From Chrysemys picta bellii (Eukaryota > Chordata > Testudines > Emydidae), in assembly GCF_011386835.1 (NCBI RefSeq), contig NC_088809.1, forward strand, positions 5,217,001-5,281,000: a stretch of 64,000 nt of DNA, in the 5' to 3' direction. Below, in pieces: positions 10,096-23,239 of this stretch (its first letter is position 1; every line of letters begins with the position of its first letter). The notes beneath the pieces were generated by a model. The model had not been told where the DNA came from. It searched no databases and saw nothing but the letters and a program-made list of their open reading frames with translations. The position numbers were made by a program, and so were the translations under genes.

Positions 10096-13000
10096 CTAGT
10101 GGTAAATAGGTAGAGGAAGCATAGATGCTGTTTCTTTCCTCCTTCCATATACACTTATAGAAAATATTGTGCGAACACAAGAGGTCCCAATGATGACTGT
10201 TCTGTGGACCATTAACTTGAGATTTTCTCACTTCTTGAGTGTTCTCAACCATGGTGTCACTTAGTTGCATTAACTCAGTTATGTGCAGTAGTGTTGGTCC
10301 TGCAGTCACTAGGTGGCACTACAAATGTAAAAACACAAATCTGTAATGTATGTAGGCTTGGCAGAAATTGATTTTTAGTTTTATAATTTTGACAGATAAT
10401 ATTGATGTCAATTTAAATGTTCACAGTTGCACAAAATTATGGTGGGTGGTGAGACAATAATTATTTAATGACAGTAAATGTTGAGATTCAAAAAGTTAAA
10501 GCTTTATACCATTAAAACACTGTCAACATCACATGTCAAAAAATACTAATTAAATATCCTTAAATCAAACTCTAATAAGTTCTCAAGCATCATTTTTCTT
10601 TTTTGCCAATCTATAAATTTCTGCTGTAATCTATGGAAATATTTGTCATCTGTTCATGTGTATGGTGTAATGGACATTTATGGACATTTACCAATAAAAA
10701 TATAATCCTTAATGACTTTCCAGAATTTGTACCCTACATCAAAGGAAACACAAAATACTAACTTGTGACTGCTAGGTGCAACTTCAGAGTTTAATGGAAG
10801 TCTTGCAGAAGAGCGGTATAAATTATTAGTCCAGATGAAAATAGGTGTATTCAGAAGTTCTCCAACTCATCATACAGTTATATTAGGTCTCTCAAACTGG
10901 TTCATTTAGCTGTCCAATATATCAGATATTTTTAAATAACCCACAAGCACTCTAGATAAAAGATTGTGTTCATTGTGCATTCTCCTTTGTTATTAATATA
11001 TGTTCACCTCCTATTTTTAACATACTCATTTAAACCAGATCTAACAATAAATTTACTTGTGTACACTTCATTAGCAGATAAAAGGATTTCTGCTTTGATC
11101 CCGTTGATGAAAACATTTCAAAATGGTGTAAAAATCAAATCAGGCCTCTGTGACTTGATTTGTTGGGAGTGGAGAGTTAGAGCAGCAGTAAGGTGTTTTT
11201 TAAATTACTCATAATTAATTGCTCATACCAAATCTGAATGCACAGTGAGATTGTTGAAAATGCAATTACATGATTAGATAATAGTGCTGTCAGGCTGACC
11301 CATGTGCTTCTGAGCGTTTGTTGCTACTTGCAATAATGTCTTCGCTATTAAGTACCAACTTCTGGGAAGTGCTAGCATATATCATATATGATACAGGTGC
11401 ATCTTTTTAAAATACATAGCCCTATATTTGATATGTACAATTATAGTAATAGCAGAAAAACTATGCACAAGCAAACTGTTAGCTTGGCAAATAATTCAGT
11501 AGAATTGTGTGCAGTAGATCCAATATGTGTATGACCCTGGATGTTTGCTCTCTCTGGCCTAGTTAGGTATTTTCCAAGTGTTAAAACAATGATTTGTCTG
11601 GATCCTTCAGAGGATCTCAATCCAGCTACTCGTCCTGCCCATCCACAGAGAGGTAGATCATAATATCAGAAGGTAAAAGAGCATGGGGGGGTGGCAGTCT
11701 TGCATGAAGGGGTAGGTATTAAAATCTAAAGTAATCTCTACTTTAGGGGTGGTTTACTGTCAGTAAGGGACTGTGGTTAGTATCAATTCAAATCTGATTG
11801 CTTGTATTTAGGTTTTGTTGCTCTTTGACTACTAGAGGGATCTTATTGAGTGTGCCTGAGTGTCAATGTGTAATATTTAAAAGTTATTCTTACACTTAAT
11901 TACCATTTACTAGTTGCCTTGAGGAAATTCCTTGACGTTAGACTGTATCTAAAATTGCTGTTCTGGATTGGTTTCTAGTTTCGTGCTGTTTCTCTGTTTT
12001 TTTAATCCAGTGAAAAATACAACATTTTAACTGGACTTTTGGGAAACAACGCTCACCGTTGCCACTAAGTGTCGCTCTGAGCACAAGGTTGGAATGGAAT
12101 ACGGCTTTAAAATATAGTATGGAAGAAGACTACATGATTCTTCCGATAAATCTTCATTCTGACACTTTTCAAAACAAGTCTGCTGGCTCAATTTCCTTAA
12201 GACATTGTTTTTCTTACATCTGTTTTGAAAATAACATTTTAAAAATAGAAATTGACATGTAGCTCTGTAGGGATACAAAATCTATTTGGCCACTAATTCA
12301 GACATTTTTTCCATCGGCCCACTGCTTCTTTCTACGGTCAAAAATAACTTCTCACAAATTGCTGGCATTTTCAAACAGAAACAGAATGAATCACCTAGTT
12401 ACCAGAAGAGCAGATGACCAAAGGTAGCTAGGCATATGCAAGGAATTTATATCACTTAAGGAGGTCTCTTTGCTGTTACAAAAAGTAATGAATGAGCTGC
12501 CAGTTGAACTTGTGACCATATGATTGGTTTGCAGTGCATACTTTAATAATGATTGACGCTAGGTGGAGCACTTGTTTGAAGTATTGCTTGCGAATGCTGT
12601 GTAGTGTTCAGCAAATCCCCTTGCCTCGTGACTTGGTTTCAGTTCATCTCTGGCATAGAAATTGCAAAAGTAGATGAAACTGAGACAAACAGAAAACAAT
12701 TTCAGAATTATTGCTCATTTAAAAAAAACCTGTGCAGAAACAAAAGGTCAGTGGCCTCGTGGAGCTGATAATTTGTTTTCTGTCCTAACATTGATGGCTA
12801 AGTGGAAGTGAATCCCTTACGGATCAGATATGTGGGGGGGGGCGGGGAAAACACTTTCAGCTGTTGGAGTTACGTGATATTTGTAAAAATGAATTTGTAT
12901 GTCTAATTACCACTAGAGCCAAGCGGAGCAACTGTTGAATAGGTTTTCATTGATAGTCCTGGTATGAAATAGAACAAACAGGAAATATAAGAGTGTAACG

Positions 13001-16000
13001 AGAACCTCCAGGCCTCACCCACAGTGGCAGAATACAAGAATGCATTGTGTGTGGATGATGGAAGGGACGTTAAATTCTTCAAAGCTTTCATATCTGGGGT
13101 TAGTCTCTGTAACGAAACCTCAGTGAAAAATCTTGTAATAAAAGAAAGGAAGTGACATTGCAGTAACTGCCGTCCACTACAAGTGATAAAAACAGTCTTA
13201 TGAAGACAGAAGATGAATTAAATATGTTGTATCCTCCTTACAACTAAGTGGGCACAGAAGGAGTGTGTTTGGATTCCTTCTAGGTTGGAGATTAGATCAT
13301 TTTTGTGCTTAAATCAGTTCTGGGGTTTGTTTGATTGGGCCAGGAGCTCACAAGCTGTTCTTCCATGAGCTCAGCAGCTTGGAACTGAAAAAAGACCCAT
13401 TTGGTCTGACCTAAATGTCAGGTAATTCAGTTTGAGATCGGCTGACTTAAAATCCAAACAGTGCAATAATCACTGGTTAATTAACTTGTACAAATACTAT
13501 TGCCAACCCCAATCATTCATAAACCATGTCAGGCCCTCTGAAGTCATAAGGTTGCCTTTAATCATGAAATTTTAAACCAACAACAAATATGGGGGTTCTT
13601 ATTTTGCCTCTCGGTTTTGGGCCTTTAGGGTATAGTCAGGTTGTGGTAGTTTTTTTTTAGTCTACATGTCAGGAAAATCTTATATTTCTTAAATGAAATC
13701 TGCAATTTCTTTGTAATCATCAAACTCCAGGAGCTGGGCTTTTAAGAACACCGAATATCCCAAGACTCATGGTAAAATTGCAAGAGCTGGTAACACTGGA
13801 GATGGGTTTTGTCCAGTTGTGTGGTAATTTTGTTAAGTGGTCACACTATTTCCGAGAATCACCAAACTTGTTTTCATTTCTGCCCTGTGCTGGGATTGGA
13901 ACAAAGTTACTATTTGGTAATTTTGCAAACCCCATACACTCACCTGCCTTTCCAGCCTTTGATTGTAAGAACAAATATTTTTAAAAGCTGACAGAATGGT
14001 AGCCTCCATTTTGTTGTTCATGTATAAAATGTTGCTATTAAATTATTGACTGGGAGACTCTGCCTTTTACTGATTCTCCACTACTTTGCACGGAGTCTTA
14101 CCCTTCTCATATGTATCCTTCAAAATTAATGTTAGTAATTAGAAGATTGATGGGTTCCATGTGTGTAGAAAAATGTGAGAAACAAACAAAGAGCTTGCTT
14201 CTTTAGCAAGATGGGGAATGTGTTTTCTTTCCCCCCTGCGTGTAATTCTTCTAGTTGAAGAAAGTGTCCATTTCCAGTTTGCATCATTCTTCAGTTTGCA
14301 TGTCTGCTTACAAGCCTAGAACAAACTAAACAAGGGTCAGTTCTGTCCTGTCCAATATCTGGGATCAGATTACCGTTGTTGACTGGGTAAGGTAGTCGAA
14401 AGAAAAATGTGTGTTGAACACAGAACATGATTCAAAAATATATTGAAATGGAGCCTGTTTGTATGAGGATTGTTCGTTACTCTTTCTGTCTCATTTATTT
14501 CCTTCATGCCTTTAAAACCAACTTCCTTTAGCTGTCCTAAGCTATTTACAATGAACTGAAACATCCTGGAACACATGGATGAATATGGAGCTTAGAAAAT
14601 TAATTCTGTCTATCACTGTTTGATGGGAACGCCTCGTTAATTTCCACATGGGCTGTATTCTCCTTGATGCAGGAAACATTTAGACTAAAAACACAACTAT
14701 GGATTGCAAGAGTCTTAGTGGATTAAACTGTGCAGTGCTACCAATTTAGTTGGGTAAATTTCTTATGCTAATTTTCTTAAGTCTTCTCTCCAGGTGAAAT
14801 CTCATTTATTTTAAGGGTGCCTGTCATAAAATGTGAGTCTTGTGGGACAAACCATGCTAATGTTTATCTGTCCATATTAATCGTAAATATATACAGAGCA
14901 GGGAACTGAATTCTGAGCGATCATGAAAGTGTTGTGTGTGTCTTCCCAATGGTGTTTAAACTGGTCATACATCAGAGTCTAGACATCTTTTCTGAAGCCT
15001 GAATAACATTTGAATCATTATAATAAACCCCTTGCATGAGGTGAAGCAATATACTAGGGAATGGCTTCCTGGCACTTAGTCTTTAAATGTCTATAAGATG
15101 TTAGTGTAGTGGTGGCACTTAAACAATATTGAACATTTTAGCCAGCAGAGGTGACTTGGAGTTATATCCAGCGAGGGAAGAGAGTAGATGCTTGGCATGA
15201 TATTTTGATCTTTCAAAGATTGACAAGCCTGCATATTTCAATCTCTCTTATGAAAACAAGTTTTGTTTTTATTTACTCAGGTTTTTTCCGCATTGTGCCT
15301 GCAATTCAAACTGCTTTGTTGGGAGACCCTACAATAATAAATCTAGTGTATTGTGTTTTCCCAGTCATGCACACATCCTGTTATTTGTTCTGTTCCCGTG
15401 TGCAGATTTGAATTTCGTATGTTTCATGTTGCTCTTTGCTCACAAGAACAGGGCAAAGAGAAGGCAAAACATAACACAGCAAACCATGATACAGCTGGAA
15501 AGGCTGAGTAGGCTTTAACACCGTCAGTTTGAATTGCTATTGTAATGTGCTCTTCACCGATCATAAAAATATATCCCTGGTTAAAGGAGGAAAGTGGGAG
15601 AATGCAGACCTCAGGACAGATGGGTGTCGAGGGAGGACAGGAGCAGAGTATTAACCCTCACACTTTGTACCTTGCCTCTCATTTCAATTCTGCACATATG
15701 GGACCAGAAATCTGCTTGTAACTGCTACTGTGGGGGCAGAAGGGTGTTCTGGGTGGCATCTTTAATTTCCAATAAGTATTCTTGTAAAATGGCTGTATTT
15801 TGTTTTACTATCACGCCAAAGCCGGCGTTTCTCCTGGAAGTAACACCGTGGCTATGCTGCACGTTGAACGGCACCACATGCATCATCCCCTGGTGACTCT
15901 TGTTCAGTTGTATTTGGAGCTTGTTGTTCATCATCTGGGATTTCCATTAGCCATGCTCTGAGGGGAAAGACTTTACTGAGGTGGGAATAGAAAAGTGCTA

Positions 16001-18262
16001 AATTAAATTTCTAGGTTCCCGATGTAAAATTAGTGCAAATATGGGAATACAAAATTAGTACATCAAAGCTAGCCCAAACGATTTGGAAGGCTAAAGAAGC
16101 TCCAAGCTGAGAAAACTACTTTGTTCTTAACTCCCGCTTTACAACTTGCATTGCAACTCAGATACTATGTTAAATCATTAGGCGTTCTTGGGCCCTAGTG
16201 ATATGTGGATAGACTGGGTTGATTTCAGAAGAGGGAGGGAAAAAAACTTCCCAGAGTCAGAAATCTGCATGTGCTCATAGTCTGTACTTATTAGATGAAT
16301 ATGGACTAGCAACCTCTCTGATTCCAAGCTGTTGCAGTTGGGGGTGAAAATGCCTTGGCTTATTAGCCAACTATCTCTATGCCAATTTTCCCTTTTAGTC
16401 ACATCTGAAATGAACAGTTTTCTGTGTGTTTAGCTGCCCGCCAGTCCTGAAGATAAAAGGTGCTGTAACTTAGTCTTGCTTTCCTGAGAGGTGTAATGAC
16501 TTAGTAGATAAGTATGAGATGAGTCGCAGGCTGTGGCAAAGCTAGCCGGCTGTTTCCCATGAGAAACTAGCTCTTGTTTTTCTTATTTATCTTAAATCAA
16601 ATATAGAATGACACATTTTCCCCTTTTAGTGTAAGGGTTGAGCCTTGTACCAAGTATTAAAAATTCCATATCCAAGGAAGAAAACAAGTTTCTATCCCAC
16701 CAGAATGCATTCACGATAATCCCCCACCTCTGTGGAAGTTATATAATTTTTCCTTGTCATAAAATATTTTTAAATTAGAGCTAGTCTAAAATTATATCTT
16801 CTTAAATATAAAATGTTAAAATTAGAGCTAGATGTACTTGTGGGGCTAGCATCATTTCAACGATATGAATGATCTGTAAAGGGAGAGCTGAGAAAACCAC
16901 CCATTTGATATCCAGTTTGATGCGCCATAATTTTGTTCATAGCATAGATACCAAAGTGATAAGTAACATAGAAATACCATAGATTTTTGATACTCACTTC
17001 CCCTTACCTTAAAGACTTTCTGATATAATGTACGTGCTGACATTTTTGAGGATGTGATTTGACTTTTTTAGCTTGAAATACATATCCTTAATTTTTATTC
17101 TCCCCCCCCCCCTTCTTTTTTTCTTTGAGTGAGAAGGTAGTAAAAAAATCTGTACTAATTGCTTCTACTTAAATATATTTTGTACCTATTAAGAAATCTA
17201 CGTTTCTGGAGACTTTAAATGTTGCCTTCCAAAATAACTTACTACCCTAGAATAACAATGGGTAGATTCTAACTCTGGTGATTGATCAAAGCATTGAACT
17301 AAAAATAAATCTAGGGCTCCAAATGTATCCATGGGTTCAAATAAAGCTCCCTTTTATAACAAATCAGGGCTTTTTAAATAGCAATTCCTCTGAATTAGTT
17401 TTGCCAAAAATAGATTTGTATCAGGTCCTTACTGCTGACCACCCCTTGTCTCATTTGATTTATAAATTGCACAAAAATTTCTAACAAATCACATTCCAGT
17501 CTAACCACAGGCTCCTGTTGGTCGTTGTAAGCGTGTGGAGAGCAAATGTTTCTCCCCCGAATCAGCAGAAGATTACTGACTCCAACGTTTTTGCCCCTGT
17601 CAGTGCTTGCCCCTGCATTTAAAAAGAAGAAAATAGGGTTGGGGGGGGAGGGGAAGAGGAGAAAATTGGTGATTAGATATTACTTAACTTGACATTTTAA
17701 TGATTCTTCTAGCTTCTTTGACAAACAATGCCTTTACTAAACCTACCAATTTTGCAGTTGCTTACTTAGTATAATAGGGATTGGAGTGATTTTAAAATGT
17801 ATGTCCATTTAAAGATGGACCTAAAATTAGACTCAAGCAGCAGGTATTTCTTAATAGGTTACAATAAAGTGACCCACCATAAAAATTAACTCAAACTTTG
17901 GAAAAGCCATTAATGCCTTTTTAAAAAAAGAAAATTTGGTAAGCAAACATGGGTACGTGTGTGAGATAAAGGTCAAAAACTGTGATTGAGGATTAATATT
18001 TAGACTCAAAGAGCAAAAAGAAAACACTTGAAGAAAATAGTCTGGTATTTTCAAAGGACCTAGAGGCGCTGGCCATTCTAATTGCATTGAAAGCCAATGA
18101 GAATTGGGTACCAACTCCCATTTGTCTTTGAAAATCACCCCACCCACATAGTTTGACTATTGTTATTGCTAAATATAAAATAAAATGGCACCTGTCTTTG
18201 TTGTAACATTTATCATATGATCATACCACAGCTCTTGCCCTGTCGGGACCACATTTCTAGTC

Positions 18263-18388
18263 CAGGGGTGGGCAATCTGCGGCCACGGGGAGCTGCGGGC
18301 AGCCATGCCTGCGGACAGTCAGTGTAAACAAACTGTCTCGCAGCCCACCAGTGGATTACCCTGACAGGCTGCAGGTTGCCCACCACTG
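18263..18388. mobile_element. Short non-autonomous hAT element, 126 bp
   Basis: The left end CAGGGGTGGGCAA and the right end (CAGTGGTGGGCAA on the other strand) agree at 12 of 13 bases. The interior is GC-rich (TCTGCGGCCACGGGGAGCTG). The flanking 8-bp sequences do not match clearly, so the target duplication has decayed or the borders are off by a little. Confidence 0.75.
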
Positions 18389-19654
18389 CGTTAGAGATTC
18401 AAGGGGAGATTATGGACTTGTGGACCAAGGCATTGTACTTTCATAATGGAGGCTCAGTTCTTGAGAATAGATTCTGTATGTTGGCTTTGCAGATCTGAAC
18501 TGGAACAAAAGCACATATCCGAAATATCACAGGCCGTCTGCCAAACCATGGTATGTTGTCCAGTTGACTTTACTTAAAGCAGCAGAGCTCAGCTTGTTTT
18601 GTGTCTCTTCCATGGCTAGTTCTGAATTTGAGTTCTCCACACTTGATCATCATTCTAAATGAACCTTTTACATTTTACTTCTTCTTCCCGTTAAAATGTG
18701 GTTTCTGTGGGATCCATAATTTTAACTTTTTTCCATTATAGAATTGTTTGCATTTCAGTGGAAGAGTTGTGCTAAATTGGTTTAGCCGTCAGGTGGCTGG
18801 AGGGATGTTTTCAGCTCTATTCTGAAATGTATTTTTCCATCAGCTGCTTCTTGCTTTAGGATTTTTCCTTTTGCAGACTTCAGTTGTTGAAACTGTTAGA
18901 GCTGGGTTAATAGGAAGATGTGTATTTAAGACAATTAAGGCACTCAAGAGATGGCAACACTTGTTAAAAATTCTGAGGGAACCTAGGCTATTAATTGTGG
19001 CAAGTTGTTAAACAGTGAATAGGGGTTGTGTGTGTGGGTGGTTTGCTTTTATAACAATTATCCTTAGCAGAGCCCCCCTATTACATTTTCTTTGTCTTCA
19101 CTTGCTGTGCTCTAAGTTAAAATGTAGGCTTCTCCAGGCAGGGACCTATCTTAAATTGTCCGCCAGCCTTCATTTCAAAATCTCGGCCTTCGAGATAGTG
19201 GTAATTTCACTTATGGAACTATGGCAGAGGGCATTACTGTGCTGGCAATTGTACTTTTTTTCTTATATTGCTATAAGATTGAAACTAACCGGTTCTGCCA
19301 CTTGCAGTCTTTCATCACAGCTGGCCACAGTTACATTATACTGTGGTATGTCTTCCAAATTTTGTGGAACTGAAAATTGTACTTCTTGATTCACACACCA
19401 TATCTCTGACAACCTTGGCAATGAATTTGCCCTTACCCTCAAGAGACCATGAGCAATGGCACTTGACTTTGGGGTTTTCCTCCATGCAAATTTCCAGCTG
19501 AGGAGAATTATGTTGCAGATTTGAATAGCTGGAGTTTACAGCTTGAGGCACAAGGCCTTAAAAGGTCTTTTAATCCATGAAGCTATCTGGGTATAGGAGG
19601 GAAAAAATCAAGATTCTTTGAAATTTTAGGGCATATCAAGGAAGGGATGATCTT

Positions 19655-19905
19655 ATGATTGTCACTGGTCGAGGACTCAAGATCTAGATTCAATTCCCAG
19701 CTCTGCAACTGACTTGCTGTTTGACCTTGGAAAAGTCACTTAATCTTTTCTGGTGTTGGTTCTCCATGTAGAAAAAGGGGATACTTTCTTTGTCTTTCCC
19801 TTTATCTGTCTTGTCTGTTTAGATTGTAAACTCTTTGGGGCAGGGACTCTCTCTTACTATGGATACATACAGGGTCCAGCCTAAGAGACCTCTAGACAGT
19901 ACTGC
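19655..19905 (+). repeat. MIR/CORE-SINE copy with LINE-type tail
   Basis: It contains TCAATTCCCAGCTCTGCAAC, TTGACCTTGGAAAAGTCACT and TTAGATTGTAAACTCTTTGG GGCAGGGACT. These are the core and the 3' tail shared by MIR-like SINEs and their L2/CR1 partner LINEs. Confidence 0.7.
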
Positions 19906-20454
19906 AATACAGATAATTAGTAATTTTTCAGCCGTCTGCAGTGTCTTTGCCCTACAGAATCAGAACAATTATTTGGTATTTAACAGGTCTGAATCTGCTC
20001 TCCCATTGGCTTTACTTCAGTGCAATTCCTTTGATGGAATTGCTCCTAATTTCTCATGAAATCAGAACTATAACTTTATTTAAATAATAACAGAAAGTAG
20101 TTCAAGTTAGTGCCTATTGAGCGTTAGGTCAGTCTCCCAACAAAAGAACAAGGAGAGGTACAGGTAAAAGAATTGGCGTGACAGCAAAGTGGGAATTTTC
20201 TTACTTGTTACAGTGGTCTAGAACTGAATAGCCTCTGACTGATAGCCAAAGTTACCAATTGAAAATTAAAATAGACCAGATATTTTCTCAGTGGGCCTTT
20301 CCCACTATTTCATATCCCTAAAATAACTTGCTACATATACTAAATTTTGTAATTCCATTGTTCCAGTCGGTTCAGAGAAACTGCTAATATTGACAAGAGT
20401 GAACCCAATGAAAAACCACCTCCCAGTGTCTAGAAAAGAATTCAGTAAGCTGCT

Positions 20455-20585
20455 CATTCTCATAGATATTTAAGGTCAGAGTGATCTTCTACTCTGACTT
20501 CTTTGCCTAACACAGCCCATAAAATTTCACTCAGTAATTCCTGCAACAAGCCCATAAACTCTCCTAAATAGTCCCTGGTCTCTGT
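20455..20585. repeat. CR1/L2-type LINE fragment
   Basis: The stretch TCATAGATATTTAAGGTCAG, then GTGATCTTCTACTCTGAC and AACACAGCCCATAAAATTTC, resembles a common ancient LINE 3' region of amniotes. It is short and diverged. Confidence 0.45.
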
Positions 20586-21274
20586 ATTAAAATCAATTTT
20601 AAAATACCGCATAAAGGGAAATAGAGCTGTCCAAGCAGTAGGTGTGCATCAAGAGCTTTCCTTTCCCATTATCATTACAGTCACAGATTTATTCGTTGTA
20701 TAATAAATGTAATTTCGATTTGATTTTTGTACTGTGATTCCCTGCTGCTCTAATAGACCGTGACTCACTTAAGGAAGAAACATAGAGGAAAATTGTTGAC
20801 AGAATATCTCCCAAAACGATGACAAAAACCCAGCATGTAATTAATAGCAGAAGCTAAAGACTGAGCAATACTTGCTGTGTATGTAAACGCAATTGATTAT
20901 GAATTTATTCTGGTAAGGCTAAGGCTTTGGGTGAAATTAAGTTATTTTTATTAAAACAGATTTTTTGCAAACTTTCTAAACAGTTTATACAGTTTAAGCA
21001 TGTTGCTGAAACACAGATGTTGGAAGGTGATTTTTAAGCTCATTCTTTGTTTTGAAACGCCTGATGTCCAGCATAACGATAAATCTGAACTATTTGCACA
21101 GTTTTATGGTAATGTTACTATTTTATAGTCCTACAATGGCAGTTTGTGCCATTATTTAACTGTATTGCACTTCAGTTCTTGTACACATTTGAAGCCATCT
21201 GTACCTGAGATCTGGTCTCAATAAAACACGTTTGTAACCTTTAACAGAAGGCAGAGTCCGTGAGTCAACTTAAT

Positions 21275-21425
21275 TCTATTAATAATGATACTTGGCACTT
21301 GCACAACAGTTGAGCTTTAAAGCACTTTACAAACAATCTTCTGAGCACCTCAGTCAGCCCGTTCCCATTTTAGACATTGGAAACTGAAGCAGAAAGACTG
21401 TGACTTGCACAAGGGATGGCTGACG
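21275..21425. repeat. Ancient LINE/SINE fragment
   Basis: It reads AATGATACTTGGCACTTGCA, GCTTTAAAGCACTTTACAAA and CCCATTTTAGACATTGGAAA CTGAAGC, a familiar old amniote repeat segment (MIR3/L3-like). The exact family is uncertain. Confidence 0.5.
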
Positions 21426-21896
21426 TACTAATTGATGTCTTAAGAAAAGAGTGGAGAAAAGGGGAGGAACACTTCAAAATACTGTCAAGCCCAACTAGGC
21501 TCAAAACCTAGGTTTTGTAAAACCTGTTTTTGCAAAACTGAAATCAGTAGAAATGCTTTTATGGGATCTTTTTTAAAATATTTGAAATAACTGCATTGTT
21601 GTTGTTAGTATGTAAGGATTCCTTTTCGGTATTTGTATCTCAAACATTGCTGCTCTGTGTCAATTCATGAGAAACGGAAAGACTATTCAGCTTCGTTATT
21701 AATTGCTCGTGTGGAATGAAATGGAAAAAAAAATTGGTTAAAAGTATACTTTGATTTTTTTTTTTTTTTAAAGTTCTTCCAGTGTTAAGTCTACAGTAAC
21801 ACAGGCAAGGAAACGTGTATTTTAACTTCATAGTCTCTTAAAACTGAAACAGGAGCACTTTAGGTCTTCTCATGTTTGGATTTGGAGGTTTATTTA

Positions 21897-22109
21897 CAGC
21901 GGAGTCGCATCATAGGCGTATATAACTTGCGCGATTTTAACTATACACACTCGGCAAAAAAAAAAGAGAAAAATAACAATTTAAATACTGTACCTGTAGT
22001 GTGGGCGATTTCGCCTACTATTCCACTCAATGAGCATTTGACTATACGTAATTTTCGCCTTACGCGCTGACTTCAGAACCTAACCCCCGCGTAAGAAGCG
22101 ACTCCTCTG
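21897..22109 (-). mobile_element. Tc1/mariner-like MITE, CpG-rich, copy 1
   Basis: The ends are CAGCGGAGTCGCATC on the left and CAGAGGAGTCGCTTC on the right (other strand), with TA on each side (21895-21896 and 22110-22111). Motifs such as CTTGCGCGATTTTAACTATA and TTTTCGCCTTACGCGC appear inside. It is the same family as 39120-39344, in the opposite orientation; strand here is relative to that copy. It ends only 196 bp before exon D. Confidence 0.85.
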
Positions 22110-22305
22110 TACTTACATGCATCGGAAGGCTAAGACCATTGTATACGACATTATATACTATATCTGTCAAGTGTGGAAGTCCATTTCCTGTATGCATTTT
22201 GTGTCCTGATAGGTTTCCTACTAGCAATATTATTTAAGGTAAAGCTAACTCTTGTTTAATGCACACAAAATGTACTAAAATGTTCTTGTCTGATATATTT
22301 TTCAG

Positions 22306-22473
22306 GGTCCACACATAGCATCAGTTACACTTGCTGCGTATGAATGTAACTCAGTTAATTTTCCTGAACCACCGTACCCTGATCAAATTATCTGTCCTGA
22401 TGAGGAGGGGATTGAAGGATCCATCTCTTTATGGACCATAATCTCAAAAGTCAGGCTAGAGGCCTGCATGTGG
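22306..22473 (+). CDS. VMP1: VMP1 coding exon D (start of VTT/DedA region)
   Basis: This is the longest exon in the window: 168 bp, 56 codons, phase 0 at both ends. The acceptor is ATTTTTCAG ending at 22305 and the donor is GTAAGG from 22474. The peptide starts [19 protein letters not shown], runs through [16 protein letters not shown], and ends KVRLEACMW. It is nearly identical to vertebrate VMP1 in this interval; the differences (Ile for Thr, Ser for Thr, Thr for Ser, Leu for Ile) are mild. This segment carries a lumenal/cytosolic loop and leads into the VTT (SNARE-associated, PF09335-type) domain shared with TMEM41B and bacterial DedA proteins. Confidence 0.96.
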
Positions 22474-22871
22474 GTAAGGTTTAACTTATACAATTTTACC
22501 TAAAACAAACAAAGCAATGCTGGCTTTTGCTGACAGCAGTAACATGTAACTATTCACGTTGGAGGCATGATTTGCTGATTCACTTTAGATGTCTGTATTA
22601 GATCTGAACATCTTCAAAATGGATTAAACAGAAGCACTTGAAAATGGTTGAGTCAATTATCAGCTCCAGGATTGGAGTAAAGTTGGGGAAAAAAAGAAAT
22701 CTTCTATTTTGTTAAAAGAATTTCTTCTGTAGAATCCTATAAAAATCACCTCTGTTTCCAAACTGTTTTTTCTAGGTACTTTAGGAGAAAATGCGTGAAA
22801 TTTTTGAGAAACTCAGTGCAAAAGACAAGTTTTTTGAAAGATTCATTGCCCCAGCTGCGCTTGCAGATTAA

Positions 22872-22993
22872 GGGCTGAATCCTGCAAGCAGTGAGGCAAG
22901 TGAGTGACTTCACTCTCATGAATACTCCCTTCGAAGTCCATGGGCATGTTCAAGTGAATGAAGTTATTCTTCTGTGTTGGAAGGATCAGGTCC
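22872..22993. repeat. Small MITE with inverted ends (GGGCTGAATCCTGC type)
   Basis: The left end GGGCTGAATCCTGCAAG resembles the right end, which reads GGACCTGATCCTTCC on the other strand. The centre, CTCATGAATACTCCCTTCGA AGTCCATGGGC, resembles an abundant amniote palindromic repeat. A similar copy lies at 39616-39716. Confidence 0.55.
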
Positions 22994-23122
22994 TAATGTT
23001 GTAGCAGATGCCCTGATCTTGGGGTTGCATCAATTTTCTGTTGAGTTGCATGTAGCCTGTTCACATGTTACGCATTGAAATTAAAAATCCATGTTTTCCC
23101 GATGAAAACATTCACTTATAAG

Positions 23123-23239
23123 TAGGGTGACCAGACAACAAATGTGAAAAATTGGGATGGGGATGGGGGGTAATAGGAGCCTATATCAGACCCCAAAATC
23201 GGGACTGTCCCTATAAAATCAGGACATCTGGTCACCCTA
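23123..23239 (+). mobile_element. hAT-like MITE (TAGGGTGACCAGA family), perfect 8-bp TSD
   Basis: The 117-bp element begins TAGGGTGACCAGACAAC and ends with TCTGGTCACCCTA, so the ends are inverted repeats. It is flanked on both sides by CTTATAAG (23115-23122 and 23240-23247), a perfect 8-bp target duplication that is itself a palindrome. The interior includes AATAGGAGCCTATATCAGAC and GGGACTGTCCCTATAAAATC. A second copy is at 62891-63042. Confidence 0.85.

Noticed and set aside
19015..19389. 124-codon plus-strand open frame
   Set aside because: No recognisable domain, hydrophobic and Leu/Ser/Cys-rich as expected for chance reading of T-rich intron, and no flanking splice or promoter support.
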